Assembly: GCA_963772515.1 (NCBI GenBank)
Contig: CAVYXC010000005.1
Span: 248,001 to 312,000 of the forward strand
DNA: 64,000 bases
DNA from: JAFAHD01 sp963772515
Lineage (GTDB): Bacteria; Vulcanimicrobiota; Vulcanimicrobiia; Eremiobacterales; Eremiobacteraceae
Direction: 5' to 3'
The notes beneath the pieces were generated by a model that saw only the letters and a list, made by a program, of their open reading frames with translations, was not told the DNA's origin and did no database searches. Shown here piece by piece: positions 1 through 7,093 of this stretch. Position numbers and translations under genes: made by a program. Position 1 is the first letter of the stretch, and every line of letters begins with the position of its first letter.

Positions 1-73
1 CCACCTCGCCGTCCTTGATCTCGCGCGATGCGGCGACGACCATGAGCTCTGCCGGCGTATACGGATTTTTCAT
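1..73 (-). CDS. CoA-transferase subunit B, N-terminal fragment
   Basis: The 3' part of this gene lies beyond the window edge. ATG is at 71-73 on the minus strand and the product begins MKNPYTPAELMVVAASRE. Its start overlaps the stop of the upstream subunit A gene in an ATGA arrangement (70-73), which implies translational coupling. The N-terminus resembles the beta subunits of glutaconate/IpdB-type CoA-transferases, and the assignment rests mainly on the partner gene. In such enzymes the catalytic glutamate sits in the B subunit, which cannot be checked here. Confidence 0.7.
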   Translation of the reverse strand, partial: MKNPYTPAELMVVAASREIKDGEV

Positions 74-990
74 GTGGCGCTGAAGTTGGCCGGTGCGGCG
101 GGCTTGTCGTGTTTGACGGCGAGCGCGCGCCAGCGCTCGGCTCCAAGCAGCTTCAGGTAGACGGCACGCGACCCGATACCCGCGATCCAGCGCTGGCGCC
201 ACTGTTCGAACCCATCGGCGGTCTTGGTCTGCACGTGATACTCCTGGTAGAAGTCGGTGTCGCGCCCGTAATAGCCCTGGACGGGCGACGGATGCGCGCC
301 GCCGGGTTCGTGGACGACGGCGGTCACTCGGTGCGGCGGGATGAGGACCCGGTTGGGATCGCTCTTGATCACGCTGCTCGGCACGATCTCTTCGGCGACG
401 ACAACGACTTTGGCAGCAGCAAGCCCCGCTTCTTCGCTCACCCCGAGATTGCCCCAGCAGTGATTGCCGCCGGTCTCGTCGGCACGCTGCACGTGCAGCA
501 CGGCCACGTCGGGTACAATCGCAGGCACGAGTAGCACGGGCTCGCCGTCGAGCGGCGACTGCGCGAGGCGCAAGGTCGGATTGGTCTTGAGGATGTCCGA
601 GCCTAGCAGCGTGCGCGCGGGGATGAACGGCACGCCCAGCGCGCCGGCGAGCAGGCTGAGTGCGACCGTGAAATTTGAGTGATCCTCGATAGTGATCTTG
701 CGCGGCACGCCGTCTTCGGCGGCACGCCGGTAGTTGTAGCCGAGGCCAGCGCTGACGTTGCCCGCCCAGGCCGCGATCACGGTGCGCACGCAGCCGGCGC
801 CGATGAGCTGATCGAAGAGGATGTCTGAGATGGGGCCGATGACGGTGAGGTCTTGCTTGCCTTGGCGGATGATCTCGTGGCCGGCCGAGAACGGGATGAG
901 CGCTTCGAGCGCCAATCCCAGCGCGACCGAGGAGCCGTCGGGCACGTGCTGCGCGATCGCCTCGCGCATGGTCGTGAGCTTCGATTTCAC
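70..990 (-). CDS. CoA-transferase family subunit A (GctA/IpdA-like)
   Basis: This 306-residue protein has the fold signature of family I CoA-transferase alpha subunits. A PDGSSVALG loop lies near residue 18, a DLTVIGPISD strand follows, then a GAGCVRTVIAAWAGNV stretch and a late VQRADETGGNHCWG segment. The family either moves CoA between acyl acids or, in IpdAB, opens a ring of a CoA thioester. I cannot tell which from this subunit. The GTG at 988-990 is taken as start because it gives the expected family N-terminus; an internal ATG at 967-969 is possible. It is the upstream member of a coupled pair with subunit B and follows a crotonase and an epoxidase-like gene on the same strand, which suggests a role in acyl-CoA or aromatic-CoA breakdown. 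Confidence 0.8.
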   Translation of the reverse strand: MKSKLTTMREAIAQHVPDGSSVALGLALEALIPFSAGHEIIRQGKQDLTVIGPISDILFDQLIGAGCVRTVIAAWAGNVSAGLGYNYRRAAEDGVPRKITIEDHSNFTVALSLLAGALGVPFIPARTLLGSDILKTNPTLRLAQSPLDGEPVLLVPAIVPDVAVLHVQRADETGGNHCWGNLGVSEEAGLAAAKVVVVAEEIVPSSVIKSDPNRVLIPPHRVTAVVHEPGGAHPSPVQGYYGRDTDFYQEYHVQTKTADGFEQWRQRWIAGIGSRAVYLKLLGAERWRALAVKHDKPAAPANFSAT

Positions 991-1009
991 GCCTTACCGC
1001 CACTAATGT

Positions 1010-1038
1010 AGTAGCGCGTTTTTTCGAAACGCGCTACT
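1010..1038. terminator. Intergenic 12-bp hairpin
   Basis: A perfect inverted repeat with 12-bp arms (1010-1021 and 1027-1038) and a TTTCG loop lies between the crotonase gene and the CoA-transferase subunit A gene, both on the minus strand. There is no clear T-run after either arm, so it is not a textbook intrinsic terminator. It may attenuate read-through or stabilise mRNA ends. Confidence 0.5.
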
Positions 1039-1076
1039 GCGTCAAGACCCGCGCGTCCGCAAACGCGCCGCTGCGA

Positions 1077-1907
1077 CTACGAGTTGGTGAATTTGGCCAT
1101 GCGTTTCTCGACGTACGCGTTGAGGCCTTCCTTGGCGTCGCTGCTCTGGAACAGCAGCTGTTGCAGCTCGCGCTCGATCGAAAGCGCCTCTGAGAACGGC
1201 ACTTCGCCGCCCGAGACTACCGAGCGCTTGATGTTGCCGACCGCCTTGGCCGCCTTGTTGGGCGTCGTGAATTGCTTGGCGTAGGTGATGACGTCCTTGA
1301 AGAACGCCGCGCCGTCGCCCTCGTAGATCTCGGTGACGAGGCCCAGCTCTTGTGCCTCTTCAAACGAGAAGGTGCGGCCGGTGACCATCAGCTCGAGCGC
1401 CTTAGTGCGCCCGACGACGCGCGTGAGCCGCTGCGTGCCGCCCGTGCCCGGCAGCACGCCGAGCGCTACTTCGGGCAGCCCGATCTTGCCGGCATTCTTG
1501 CGCGCGAGGCGGATGTCGCAGGCGAGTGCGATCTCGAGGCCGCCGCCGACGGTGTGGCCGTTGAGCGCTGCGATGACGAGCTTCGGGGTCTGCTCGAGCC
1601 GCGTCAGCGTCTCGTTAGCGTGCAGGCAGAAATAGTACTTGAACGTCGGGTCGACTTTCTGCAGCATGCCGATGTTCGCCCCGGCGCAGAAGAACTTCTC
1701 GCCGGCTCCGGTGAGCACGACGACCTGCACGGCGTTGTCGAAACGAGCCTGCAAGATGGCGTCGTCGAGCTGGCGCATCATCTCGTGCGTGTACGTGTTC
1801 GCGGGCGGATCGTCGAAGGTGATGACGGCGATATGGTCGCCTTCTTTGCGATAGGTGACCAGCGTCTTGCCGTTGGCCTTGGTATCGCTCTCTAACTTGG
1901 TGGCCAC
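1077..1907 (-). CDS. Enoyl-CoA hydratase/isomerase family protein (crotonase)
   Basis: Predicted 276-residue crotonase that would hydrate or isomerise an enoyl-CoA. The GTG at 1905-1907 is chosen because AAGGAGAG lies 5-8 bases upstream; an upstream in-frame extension to 1943 overlaps the previous gene and lacks support. Motifs are FFCAGANI near residue 72 (oxyanion hole), HTVGGGLEIALACD with Glu125, and LPEVALGVLPGTGGTQRL with Glu146. Both hydratase catalytic glutamates are therefore present. It starts 11 bases after the BoxB-like gene stop, so the two probably share an mRNA. This fits a pathway in which an aromatic or alkyl CoA thioester is oxidised and then processed by beta-oxidation-type steps. 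The exact substrate is unknown. Confidence 0.9.
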   Translation of the reverse strand: MATKLESDTKANGKTLVTYRKEGDHIAVITFDDPPANTYTHEMMRQLDDAILQARFDNAVQVVVLTGAGEKFFCAGANIGMLQKVDPTFKYYFCLHANETLTRLEQTPKLVIAALNGHTVGGGLEIALACDIRLARKNAGKIGLPEVALGVLPGTGGTQRLTRVVGRTKALELMVTGRTFSFEEAQELGLVTEIYEGDGAAFFKDVITYAKQFTTPNKAAKAVGNIKRSVVSGGEVPFSEALSIERELQQLLFQSSDAKEGLNAYVEKRMAKFTNS

Positions 1908-1918
1908 GAATTCTCTCC

Positions 1919-3031
1919 TTACGCCGCTTTGGGCGCGACCCAATCTGATTGCTTGAAGATGTCTACCAGCACTTTTTCGTCATCTTCGTTCGGCAGCACT
2001 TCTTTGAGATGCTCTTCGTACTGGTCCCGGTCGAGCAGCCGCCCGTCGACCGAGTACGTCTTGCCCGCGAACTCGCCGATCTGGCGGTTGAAGCGGATGT
2101 CCGCGACGTACAACTTCTGCTCGCCGGGAATGACCGAGTTCACCTGGTCGACGAGCTTGGAGCACTCCTCATAGTATTGCCGACGCGCGTAGTCGTTGAG
2201 CAGCTCTTTATCCGCGTCGACCTGCTCTTTGTCTTCTTCCGGTCTGCCCTTGATGCCCCAGATGTACGCCCACACCGCGCTTGAGGAGTGATCGTTGCCG
2301 AACAGGTCGAGCGAGCCCGACAGCCACTTGTTGTGGTACTTCTGTTGGATGTCGACCGGCACAACGCCGGCTTTGGCGACGCGCTTGAGGCCGGTCAGCC
2401 CGGTGCCTAGATGGAACGATTCCTCGCGCAGCATCGGCCCCATGCTCATAGAGAGCGGACGGAAGCCCGAGTGCGAGAGCATCTGCAGCTGGAACTTGCC
2501 GTCGCGATCCATGTAGTTCTGATACGCGTACAGGTCGAGCCAGTGCTTGACGGGCGTGTTGAATGCGTTGAGCAGGCGCGTGCCTTGATCGGCGCGCCGC
2601 TCGAGCATCTTCTCCGCTTCGATCCGCCCGTCGTTGCCGAAATGGTTGACCAATAGATGGCACATCTGGTAGCCGTGGCGCGTCTCCTCGATGAACACGC
2701 GGCAGATCGAGTACATATCGTATTCGGACGGCGCGGTCGCAAGCAGCTTGCGTTGCTGCTCGTTGGAAGCGAACTCGGTGTCGCCCTGATAGATGATCAT
2801 GGTGAGCACCGCGTCGCGCATACGCTGGTCGGGGATCTCCATGACCTTATCCCACTTGCGCTGGCCTGCGAACTCGCCGAACTCGATCTCGTCGCTGCGC
2901 GACTCGGCGTACTTGGCCTCGAGCGTATAGCCGCCGAGCACGCGATTGAAGACCTCGGGATCGACGTCGAGGTCCTTTTGCCAGTGGTGGAACACCTCCA
3001 CCCAATCGTCAAACGTCTTGATGCGCGCCAT
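1919..3031 (-). CDS. BoxB-like / phenylacetate-type di-iron epoxidase subunit
   Basis: 370-residue ferritin-like protein related to BoxB (benzoyl-CoA 2,3-epoxidase oxygenase component) and more distantly to PaaA. Likely iron ligands are Glu86 in GDTEFASNEQQR, Glu116 and His119 in EETRH, Asp175 or Asp177 in MDRDGKFQL, and Glu204 and His207 in REESFH. It is shorter than typical BoxB (about 470 residues) and longer than PaaA (about 310). Known enzymes epoxidise a CoA-bound aromatic ring and need a reductase partner (BoxA or PaaE); none is visible in the window. The gene is divergent from a PaaX-family regulator and precedes a crotonase and a CoA-transferase on the same strand, supporting aerobic aromatic-CoA catabolism. 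Benzoyl-CoA as substrate is only a hypothesis. Confidence 0.8.
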   Translation of the reverse strand: MARIKTFDDWVEVFHHWQKDLDVDPEVFNRVLGGYTLEAKYAESRSDEIEFGEFAGQRKWDKVMEIPDQRMRDAVLTMIIYQGDTEFASNEQQRKLLATAPSEYDMYSICRVFIEETRHGYQMCHLLVNHFGNDGRIEAEKMLERRADQGTRLLNAFNTPVKHWLDLYAYQNYMDRDGKFQLQMLSHSGFRPLSMSMGPMLREESFHLGTGLTGLKRVAKAGVVPVDIQQKYHNKWLSGSLDLFGNDHSSSAVWAYIWGIKGRPEEDKEQVDADKELLNDYARRQYYEECSKLVDQVNSVIPGEQKLYVADIRFNRQIGEFAGKTYSVDGRLLDRDQYEEHLKEVLPNEDDEKVLVDIFKQSDWVAPKAA

Positions 3032-3050
3032 CGCTCTTCCTCACGGACTT

Positions 3051-3075
3051 TGGAGAGGTCGAATTTATTCGGATG
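3051..3075. repeat. Decayed copy of the CGGTCGA palindromic element
   Basis: TGGAG (3051-3055) followed by AGGTCGAATTTATTCGGATG (3056-3075) matches 15 consecutive bases of the intact element (GGTCGAATTTATTCG) plus its flank, with the last arm mutated. It lies in the divergent boxB-like/paaX-like intergenic region. Confidence 0.55.
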
Positions 3076-3103
3076 TCGACTTTGTCCGACGTTATGCTAT
3101 AAT
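3076..3103 (+). promoter_or_regulatory. Candidate promoter for the PaaX-family gene
   Basis: A perfect TATAAT box occurs at 3098-3103, with TCGACT (4 of 6 matches to TTGACA) at 3076-3081 and a 16-base spacer. It would start transcription near 3110, about 48 bases before the GTG start of the regulator. PaaX proteins commonly bind near their own and their target promoters, so an operator is plausible here but I did not find a clean one. Confidence 0.45.
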
Positions 3104-3157
3104 CCTCACGGTCGGGTAAAATTTGCCACATCAGGAACGCTCTAGGGATTCAACGCA

Positions 3158-4033
3158 GTGCCGCCACGCACCCCTCGCACCTTGGGATCGTTCCCGGGCA
3201 TCGCGCCGCTGCGGCCGCGCTCGATGCTGTTCACGCTGTACGGCGATTACGCGTATCCACGAGGCGTCGATCTCTGGTTGGGCAGCCTGGTCGCGCTAGG
3301 CGCGCGCTTTGGGATCTCCGAGATGGCGGTCCGCTCGGCGGTCGCGCGCTTGGCCCGGGACGGGTGGCTGGCGGCACGGCGCGAGCGTAACCGTTCTTAT
3401 TACGCGCTTACGCGGCGCGGACGAGATCTGATCGAGGAAGGCACGCGCCGGATCTACCAGCCGCGCCGCGGCACGTGGAACGGCATGTGGTGTCTGCTGA
3501 CCTACGCCATCCCTGAGACGAAACGCGCGCATCGCGACCGGCTGCGCAAGCAGCTCGCCTGGCTCGGCTTCGGCGCGCTGGGCGGCGGGACGTACATAAG
3601 CCCGCGCGATGTCCGGTCACAAACAGCGGCGCTCGTCGCAGAACACGGCGTCACCCGCTTCACGCGCATCTTCACCGCGCAATTCGAAGGACCGGTAGCG
3701 GTCGGGGACTTGGTGCGCCGCTGCTGGCAGCTTGAATCGATCGCACGCCACTACGATGCGTTCGTCAAGCACTATCAACGGCTGTACGTCCGCGACGCTG
3801 CGTTGCGGCGCAAGCGCGCACTGTCCGATGACGACGCGTTCGTGCACCGTTTCGCGCTGACGCACGACTTCCGTCGTTTCCCCTTTATCGACCCTGATCT
3901 GCCGGCGGAATTGCTGCCGCGGAATTGGTCCGGCGCTCGCGCGCGCGAGCTGTTCGCGAACTATCATGCACTGCTGACCGACGGCGCCTTGTCCTTTTTC
4001 AAATCGACCGCCGAACGCAATCGTGCCGCCTGA
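3158..4033 (+). CDS. PaaX-family transcriptional regulator
   Basis: 291-residue regulator with the PaaX layout: an N-terminal winged helix-turn-helix (LGARFGISEMAVRSAVARLA near residues 46-65, then the wing RRERNRSYYALT), a central domain beginning WNGMWCLLTYAIPE, and a C-terminal domain with the HRFALTHDFRRFPFIDPDLP signature near residue 232. PaaX proteins repress aromatic-CoA catabolic operons and are released by an aryl-CoA such as phenylacetyl-CoA. It starts at GTG 3158 and is divergent from the BoxB-like gene, its likely target. The end overlaps the following MBL hydrolase gene by 11 bases, so the two are co-transcribed. Confidence 0.88.
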   Translation: MPPRTPRTLGSFPGIAPLRPRSMLFTLYGDYAYPRGVDLWLGSLVALGARFGISEMAVRSAVARLARDGWLAARRERNRSYYALTRRGRDLIEEGTRRIYQPRRGTWNGMWCLLTYAIPETKRAHRDRLRKQLAWLGFGALGGGTYISPRDVRSQTAALVAEHGVTRFTRIFTAQFEGPVAVGDLVRRCWQLESIARHYDAFVKHYQRLYVRDAALRRKRALSDDDAFVHRFALTHDFRRFPFIDPDLPAELLPRNWSGARARELFANYHALLTDGALSFFKSTAERNRAA

Positions 4034-4994
4034 GCAGCTAGCGCCGGATCTGTGGCGCATCGTGGTGCCTTTGCCGTTCCGCTTGCGCGAGGTCAACCTG
4101 TATCTGCTGCGCGGCGAGCACGGATATACGCTCATCGACGCCGGCATCGACACCGCCGACGCACGCGCCGCATTCGATGCGGCGCTGCGGGAACTGAGCG
4201 TACCCGACAGTGCGATCGAGCGCGTCTACGTCACCCACATGCATCCCGATCACATCGGCATGTCCGGCCGGCGCGCGGCTGCGGGGTCGCGCATTTTTCT
4301 GCTCGGGCAAGAAGAACGGCGCGCGCGCTTCGTCTGGGGGACCGAGCCGCTGAGCGACTGGATCGCCTACTCGCGTGAACACGGCGCCGGCGGTGAGATC
4401 GCCGAGGGTATTGTCGTCGCCGTCAATGGACTGCGCCGGGCGGTGACCTTGCCCGAACGATTCGAGCATCTCGCAGACGGCGATGTCGTCGAAGGGGGCC
4501 GGCGCCGTTTGCGCGTCGTGTGGACGCCGGGCCACAGCGACTTCCATTACGTCCTCGTGGACGACAACGCGCGCGTCATCTTCTGCGGCGATCAGCTCTT
4601 GCCGACGATCACGCCGAACATCGGGCTCTACCCAGAGTGCCGCCCAAATCCGCTAGAAGATTTCTTGTGGTCGCTCGGGCGATTCGAGCGCGAGTCTGCC
4701 TACACCGTGCTCCCCGGCCATGGCGAGAGCTACGCGACGTTGCCGGAGCGCGTCGGCCAATTCCGCCAACACCATGACGAGCGCCTCGAGGGCGTGCGGT
4801 CGCAGGTCGCCGGAAGCGGAGGCGCGGGCATCACGGCGTTCGACGTCGTGCGCCACTTCTGGGGCGACAGACTATCGACGCACGAAGTGCGCTTCGCGCT
4901 GGTCGAGGTGGTGGCGCACCTTGAGTACCTCCGCCTGGGCGGCGGACTCGCGCGCGTCGACGAATCCGGCGTCTACCGCTACCGCGTCGCCTAG
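4023..4994 (+). CDS. MBL-fold metallo-hydrolase (LACTB2-like)
   Basis: 323-residue metallo-beta-lactamase-fold hydrolase. The metal-binding signature THMHPDHIGM gives His72, His74, Asp76 and His77; further ligands are His171 (TPGHSDFHY), Asp190 (FCGDQLL) and His233 (LPGHGE). The last 80 residues look like the winged-helix tail of LACTB2-type members. The family hydrolyses varied esters and phosphodiesters, including thioesters, so a CoA-thioesterase or clean-up role next to PaaX is possible but unproven. GTG at 4023 overlaps the PaaX stop by 11 bases. The stop shares CTAG (4991-4994) with the convergent neighbour. Confidence 0.88.
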   Translation: MPPEQLAPDLWRIVVPLPFRLREVNLYLLRGEHGYTLIDAGIDTADARAAFDAALRELSVPDSAIERVYVTHMHPDHIGMSGRRAAAGSRIFLLGQEERRARFVWGTEPLSDWIAYSREHGAGGEIAEGIVVAVNGLRRAVTLPERFEHLADGDVVEGGRRRLRVVWTPGHSDFHYVLVDDNARVIFCGDQLLPTITPNIGLYPECRPNPLEDFLWSLGRFERESAYTVLPGHGESYATLPERVGQFRQHHDERLEGVRSQVAGSGGAGITAFDVVRHFWGDRLSTHEVRFALVEVVAHLEYLRLGGGLARVDESGVYRYRVA

Positions 4995-5401
4995 CCCGTT
5001 TCGCTCGTCGAACGCGAGCGCATGGCGCCGCGCAGCCAGGTGTTGAGCAGCGCGGCCAAGCCGAGCACGCCGGCGATCACCGCGATGGTGGTCAGCCATT
5101 CCGCGCCCAGACCTGGCAGCTGGTTCACGCCTTCGATCGCGAATCCGGCCGCGACAAGCCCAAAACCCACTCGCTGACCAGACGGACCGAGCAGTGCGAA
5201 GCCCATGCAGACGACAGCCAAGAGCGCGAGCGCGTTGAGGCCGCCCGACATCAGGCTCAGCTCGCACACAAAACCGCCGGCGGCGCAGACGCCGCCGATC
5301 CACACGACCGCGCCGCCGACGTCAGAATCGCCGTACTTTCGCAAGAGCGCGCCGCAGAGCAGGAGCAGTACGCCGATACCGGTGGTGAGCCAGAAGATCA
5401 C
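4991..5401 (-). CDS. Small membrane protein, four predicted TM segments
   Basis: 136-residue hydrophobic protein with about four transmembrane stretches (residues 2-20, 28-50, 56-90, 100-123) and a basic C-terminal tail. I do not recognise a family. The GTG start overlaps the stop of the upstream 3-hydroxyacyl-CoA dehydrogenase gene as GTGA, so translation is likely coupled. Its stop shares the CTAG at 4991-4994 with the MBL hydrolase gene on the other strand. Confidence 0.65.
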   Translation of the reverse strand: MIFWLTTGIGVLLLLCGALLRKYGDSDVGGAVVWIGGVCAAGGFVCELSLMSGGLNALALLAVVCMGFALLGPSGQRVGFGLVAAGFAIEGVNQLPGLGAEWLTTIAVIAGVLGLAALLNTWLRGAMRSRSTSETG

Positions 5402-6273
5402 GTTGAAGTATTCGATGACGCGCCCTCCTTCGGATACTCGTAGACGCCGCGGCCGACCTTGCGGCCCAAGCGGCCCGCCTTGACGTACTTCACCAGCAAC
5501 GGGCAGGGGCGGAATTTTTCGCCGAGCGACTCGTGCAAATACTCAAGAACTTTGAGCCGCGTATCCAAGCCGACGAGGTCGATCATCTCGAACGGTCCCA
5601 TCGGATGGTTGAGACCCAGCTTGAGCGCCTTGTCGATGTCGCGCGCGGACGCCACGCCTTCTTGGAGCATATAGAACGCTTCGTTGCCGATCATGGCATT
5701 GATGCGGCTGGTCGCAAAGCCCGGTGCCTCGTTGATCAGCACCGTCTCTTTGCCGGAACGCGTCGCCACCTCGAGCGCGACGTCGACCGCGCGCTGCGAG
5801 GTCTCCAGGCCGCGCACGATCTCGACCAGCTTCATGATGTGCGCGGGATTGAAATAATGCATCCCGATCACGCGCGACGGATCCGCGATCGCCGCGGCGA
5901 TCTCCGTGATGGAGAGCGCCGAGGTGTTGGTCGCGAAGATCGTGTCGGCCGGGCACAGCTCTTCGAGCTCGCGCAGCACGGTGTGTTTGAGTCCCAGGTC
6001 TTCGGGAACCGCTTCGATGACCAGCTGCGCATTCGAGGCCGCACCGCTGTCAGTGGACGGTGAGATGCGCGACTCCGCGTCGCGCGCTTCTTGCGGCGTG
6101 AGTTTGCCGCGCTCGACGCCGGCGCGAAGGTTTGCGGAGATCGTGGCCATGCCGCGCGTCAGGCCCTCGCGTGCAGCGTCGATGAGCGTGACCGAGAAGC
6201 CGGCGACCGCCAGGCTGTGGGCGATGCCGTTGCCCATCGTGCCTGCGCCGATCACGGCGACGCGTTCGATCAT
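5398..6273 (-). CDS. 3-hydroxyacyl-CoA dehydrogenase
   Basis: 291-residue NAD-dependent L-3-hydroxyacyl-CoA dehydrogenase of the short PaaH/Hbd type. It shows the Rossmann motif VIGAGTMGNGIAHSLA at residues 6-21, the EAVPEDLGLKH segment, the catalytic region GMHYFNPAHIMKLVEIV with the expected His and Glu, and the C-terminal domain motif NHPMGPFEMIDLVGLD. It oxidises 3-hydroxyacyl-CoA to 3-ketoacyl-CoA and fits the crotonase and CoA-transferase of this block. ATG is at 6271-6273, overlapping the stop of an upstream small gene as ATGA. Longer in-frame reading to 6651 is not part of the protein. Confidence 0.93.
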   Translation of the reverse strand: MIERVAVIGAGTMGNGIAHSLAVAGFSVTLIDAAREGLTRGMATISANLRAGVERGKLTPQEARDAESRISPSTDSGAASNAQLVIEAVPEDLGLKHTVLRELEELCPADTIFATNTSALSITEIAAAIADPSRVIGMHYFNPAHIMKLVEIVRGLETSQRAVDVALEVATRSGKETVLINEAPGFATSRINAMIGNEAFYMLQEGVASARDIDKALKLGLNHPMGPFEMIDLVGLDTRLKVLEYLHESLGEKFRPCPLLVKYVKAGRLGRKVGRGVYEYPKEGASSNTST

Positions 6274-6623
6274 TTCGAGCGCTTGCGCCGGCCACGCGTT
6301 CGGCTTGCGCGCAGCGACTCGATGCCGGCGGCGTACTCCCGCGCTGCGCCGAACGCCGCCGTCAAGCGGGCCCACGCAGGATGCCGGCGTGCGACTGCGC
6401 TGGCACCGGTGCGAACGTATGCCTGCGCCACCCGCACCTGGGCGATCGCCGTGCGCCACACTCGGCCGGGGTCCCCCGGACGCGCTTGGACGCCGAGCCG
6501 ATCGAGGACCGGCGGTGCGATGATCCGCGGATGCGCGGATGATATCTCGAGGCGTGCAAGGGTGTATTCGGACACCGCTTGGTTGAAGCCGGCGACCATC
6601 ACGCGAAGGCGCAATCGCATCAT
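6270..6623 (-). CDS. Hypothetical protein, coupled to the dehydrogenase gene
   Basis: 117-residue arginine- and alanine-rich reading frame with no recognised family. The reason to keep it is the ATGA overlap with the following 3-hydroxyacyl-CoA dehydrogenase and its position directly after a short divergent region shared with a GNAT gene. The start may be ATG 6623 or an internal ATG near 6599. Composition alone does not exclude a non-coding frame in this GC-rich DNA. Confidence 0.45.
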   Translation of the reverse strand: MMRLRLRVMVAGFNQAVSEYTLARLEISSAHPRIIAPPVLDRLGVQARPGDPGRVWRTAIAQVRVAQAYVRTGASAVARRHPAWARLTAAFGAAREYAAGIESLRASRTRGRRKRSK

Positions 6624-6643
6624 GCGAGTAAGCTCCGCGCGAT

Positions 6644-7093
6644 ATGCACATGCGCCGGGCGAGCAGCGAGGATGCGGCCGCTATTCACGGACTGCTCGGA
6701 CAGTCGGGCGGCGACGCGACGATCGCACCCGTCGAGCCGACGCTCGACGACGTCGAATCGTTCTTGGGCAGCGATAACGCGGGCGCGTTCGTCGCCGAGG
6801 TGGAAGGGCGCGAGGTCGGCGCCGCGCTGTTCAGCCGCCAAGGCGACGTGATCTGGCTTTTCCAGATCGCCGTGATACCGAGCGCGCGCGCGCAAGGCGT
6901 CGGCAAAGCGCTCGTCGGCGCGGTCGAAGCGGGCGCGCGGGGCGAGGGCGCAAGCGCCGTCTTCGTTCAGATCCCAAAACATCTCGAGGCGCGCTCCTTC
7001 TTCGAAACGCTTGGCTATCAGGCGGATATTGAAGAGGACGACGTCGTCGCCGGACAACCGGTCACGCTGGTGGATTTGGTCAAACTGGTCTAG
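6644..7093 (+). CDS. GNAT-family N-acetyltransferase
   Basis: 149-residue single-domain GNAT protein that would use acetyl-CoA to acylate an amine. The acetyl-CoA pyrophosphate loop is seen as VIPSARAQGVGKAL near residues 77-90, followed by a helix and the ARSFFETLGYQ motif typical of motif B. The substrate is not predictable. It is divergent from the preceding gene and its TAG stop is shared in CTAG (7090-7093) with the convergent acylase gene. Confidence 0.85.
   Translation: MHMRRASSEDAAAIHGLLGQSGGDATIAPVEPTLDDVESFLGSDNAGAFVAEVEGREVGAALFSRQGDVIWLFQIAVIPSARAQGVGKALVGAVEAGARGEGASAVFVQIPKHLEARSFFETLGYQADIEEDDVVAGQPVTLVDLVKLV

Noticed and set aside
1908..1943. Upstream extension of the crotonase gene
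   Set aside because: It overlaps the end of the BoxB-like gene, while a good ribosome-binding site precedes GTG 1905-1907.
5398..6651. A longer 417-codon version of the 3-hydroxyacyl-CoA dehydrogenase
   Set aside because: The extra N-terminal part is Arg/Pro-rich without homology, and the Rossmann motif begins right after ATG 6271-6273, which couples to the previous gene.
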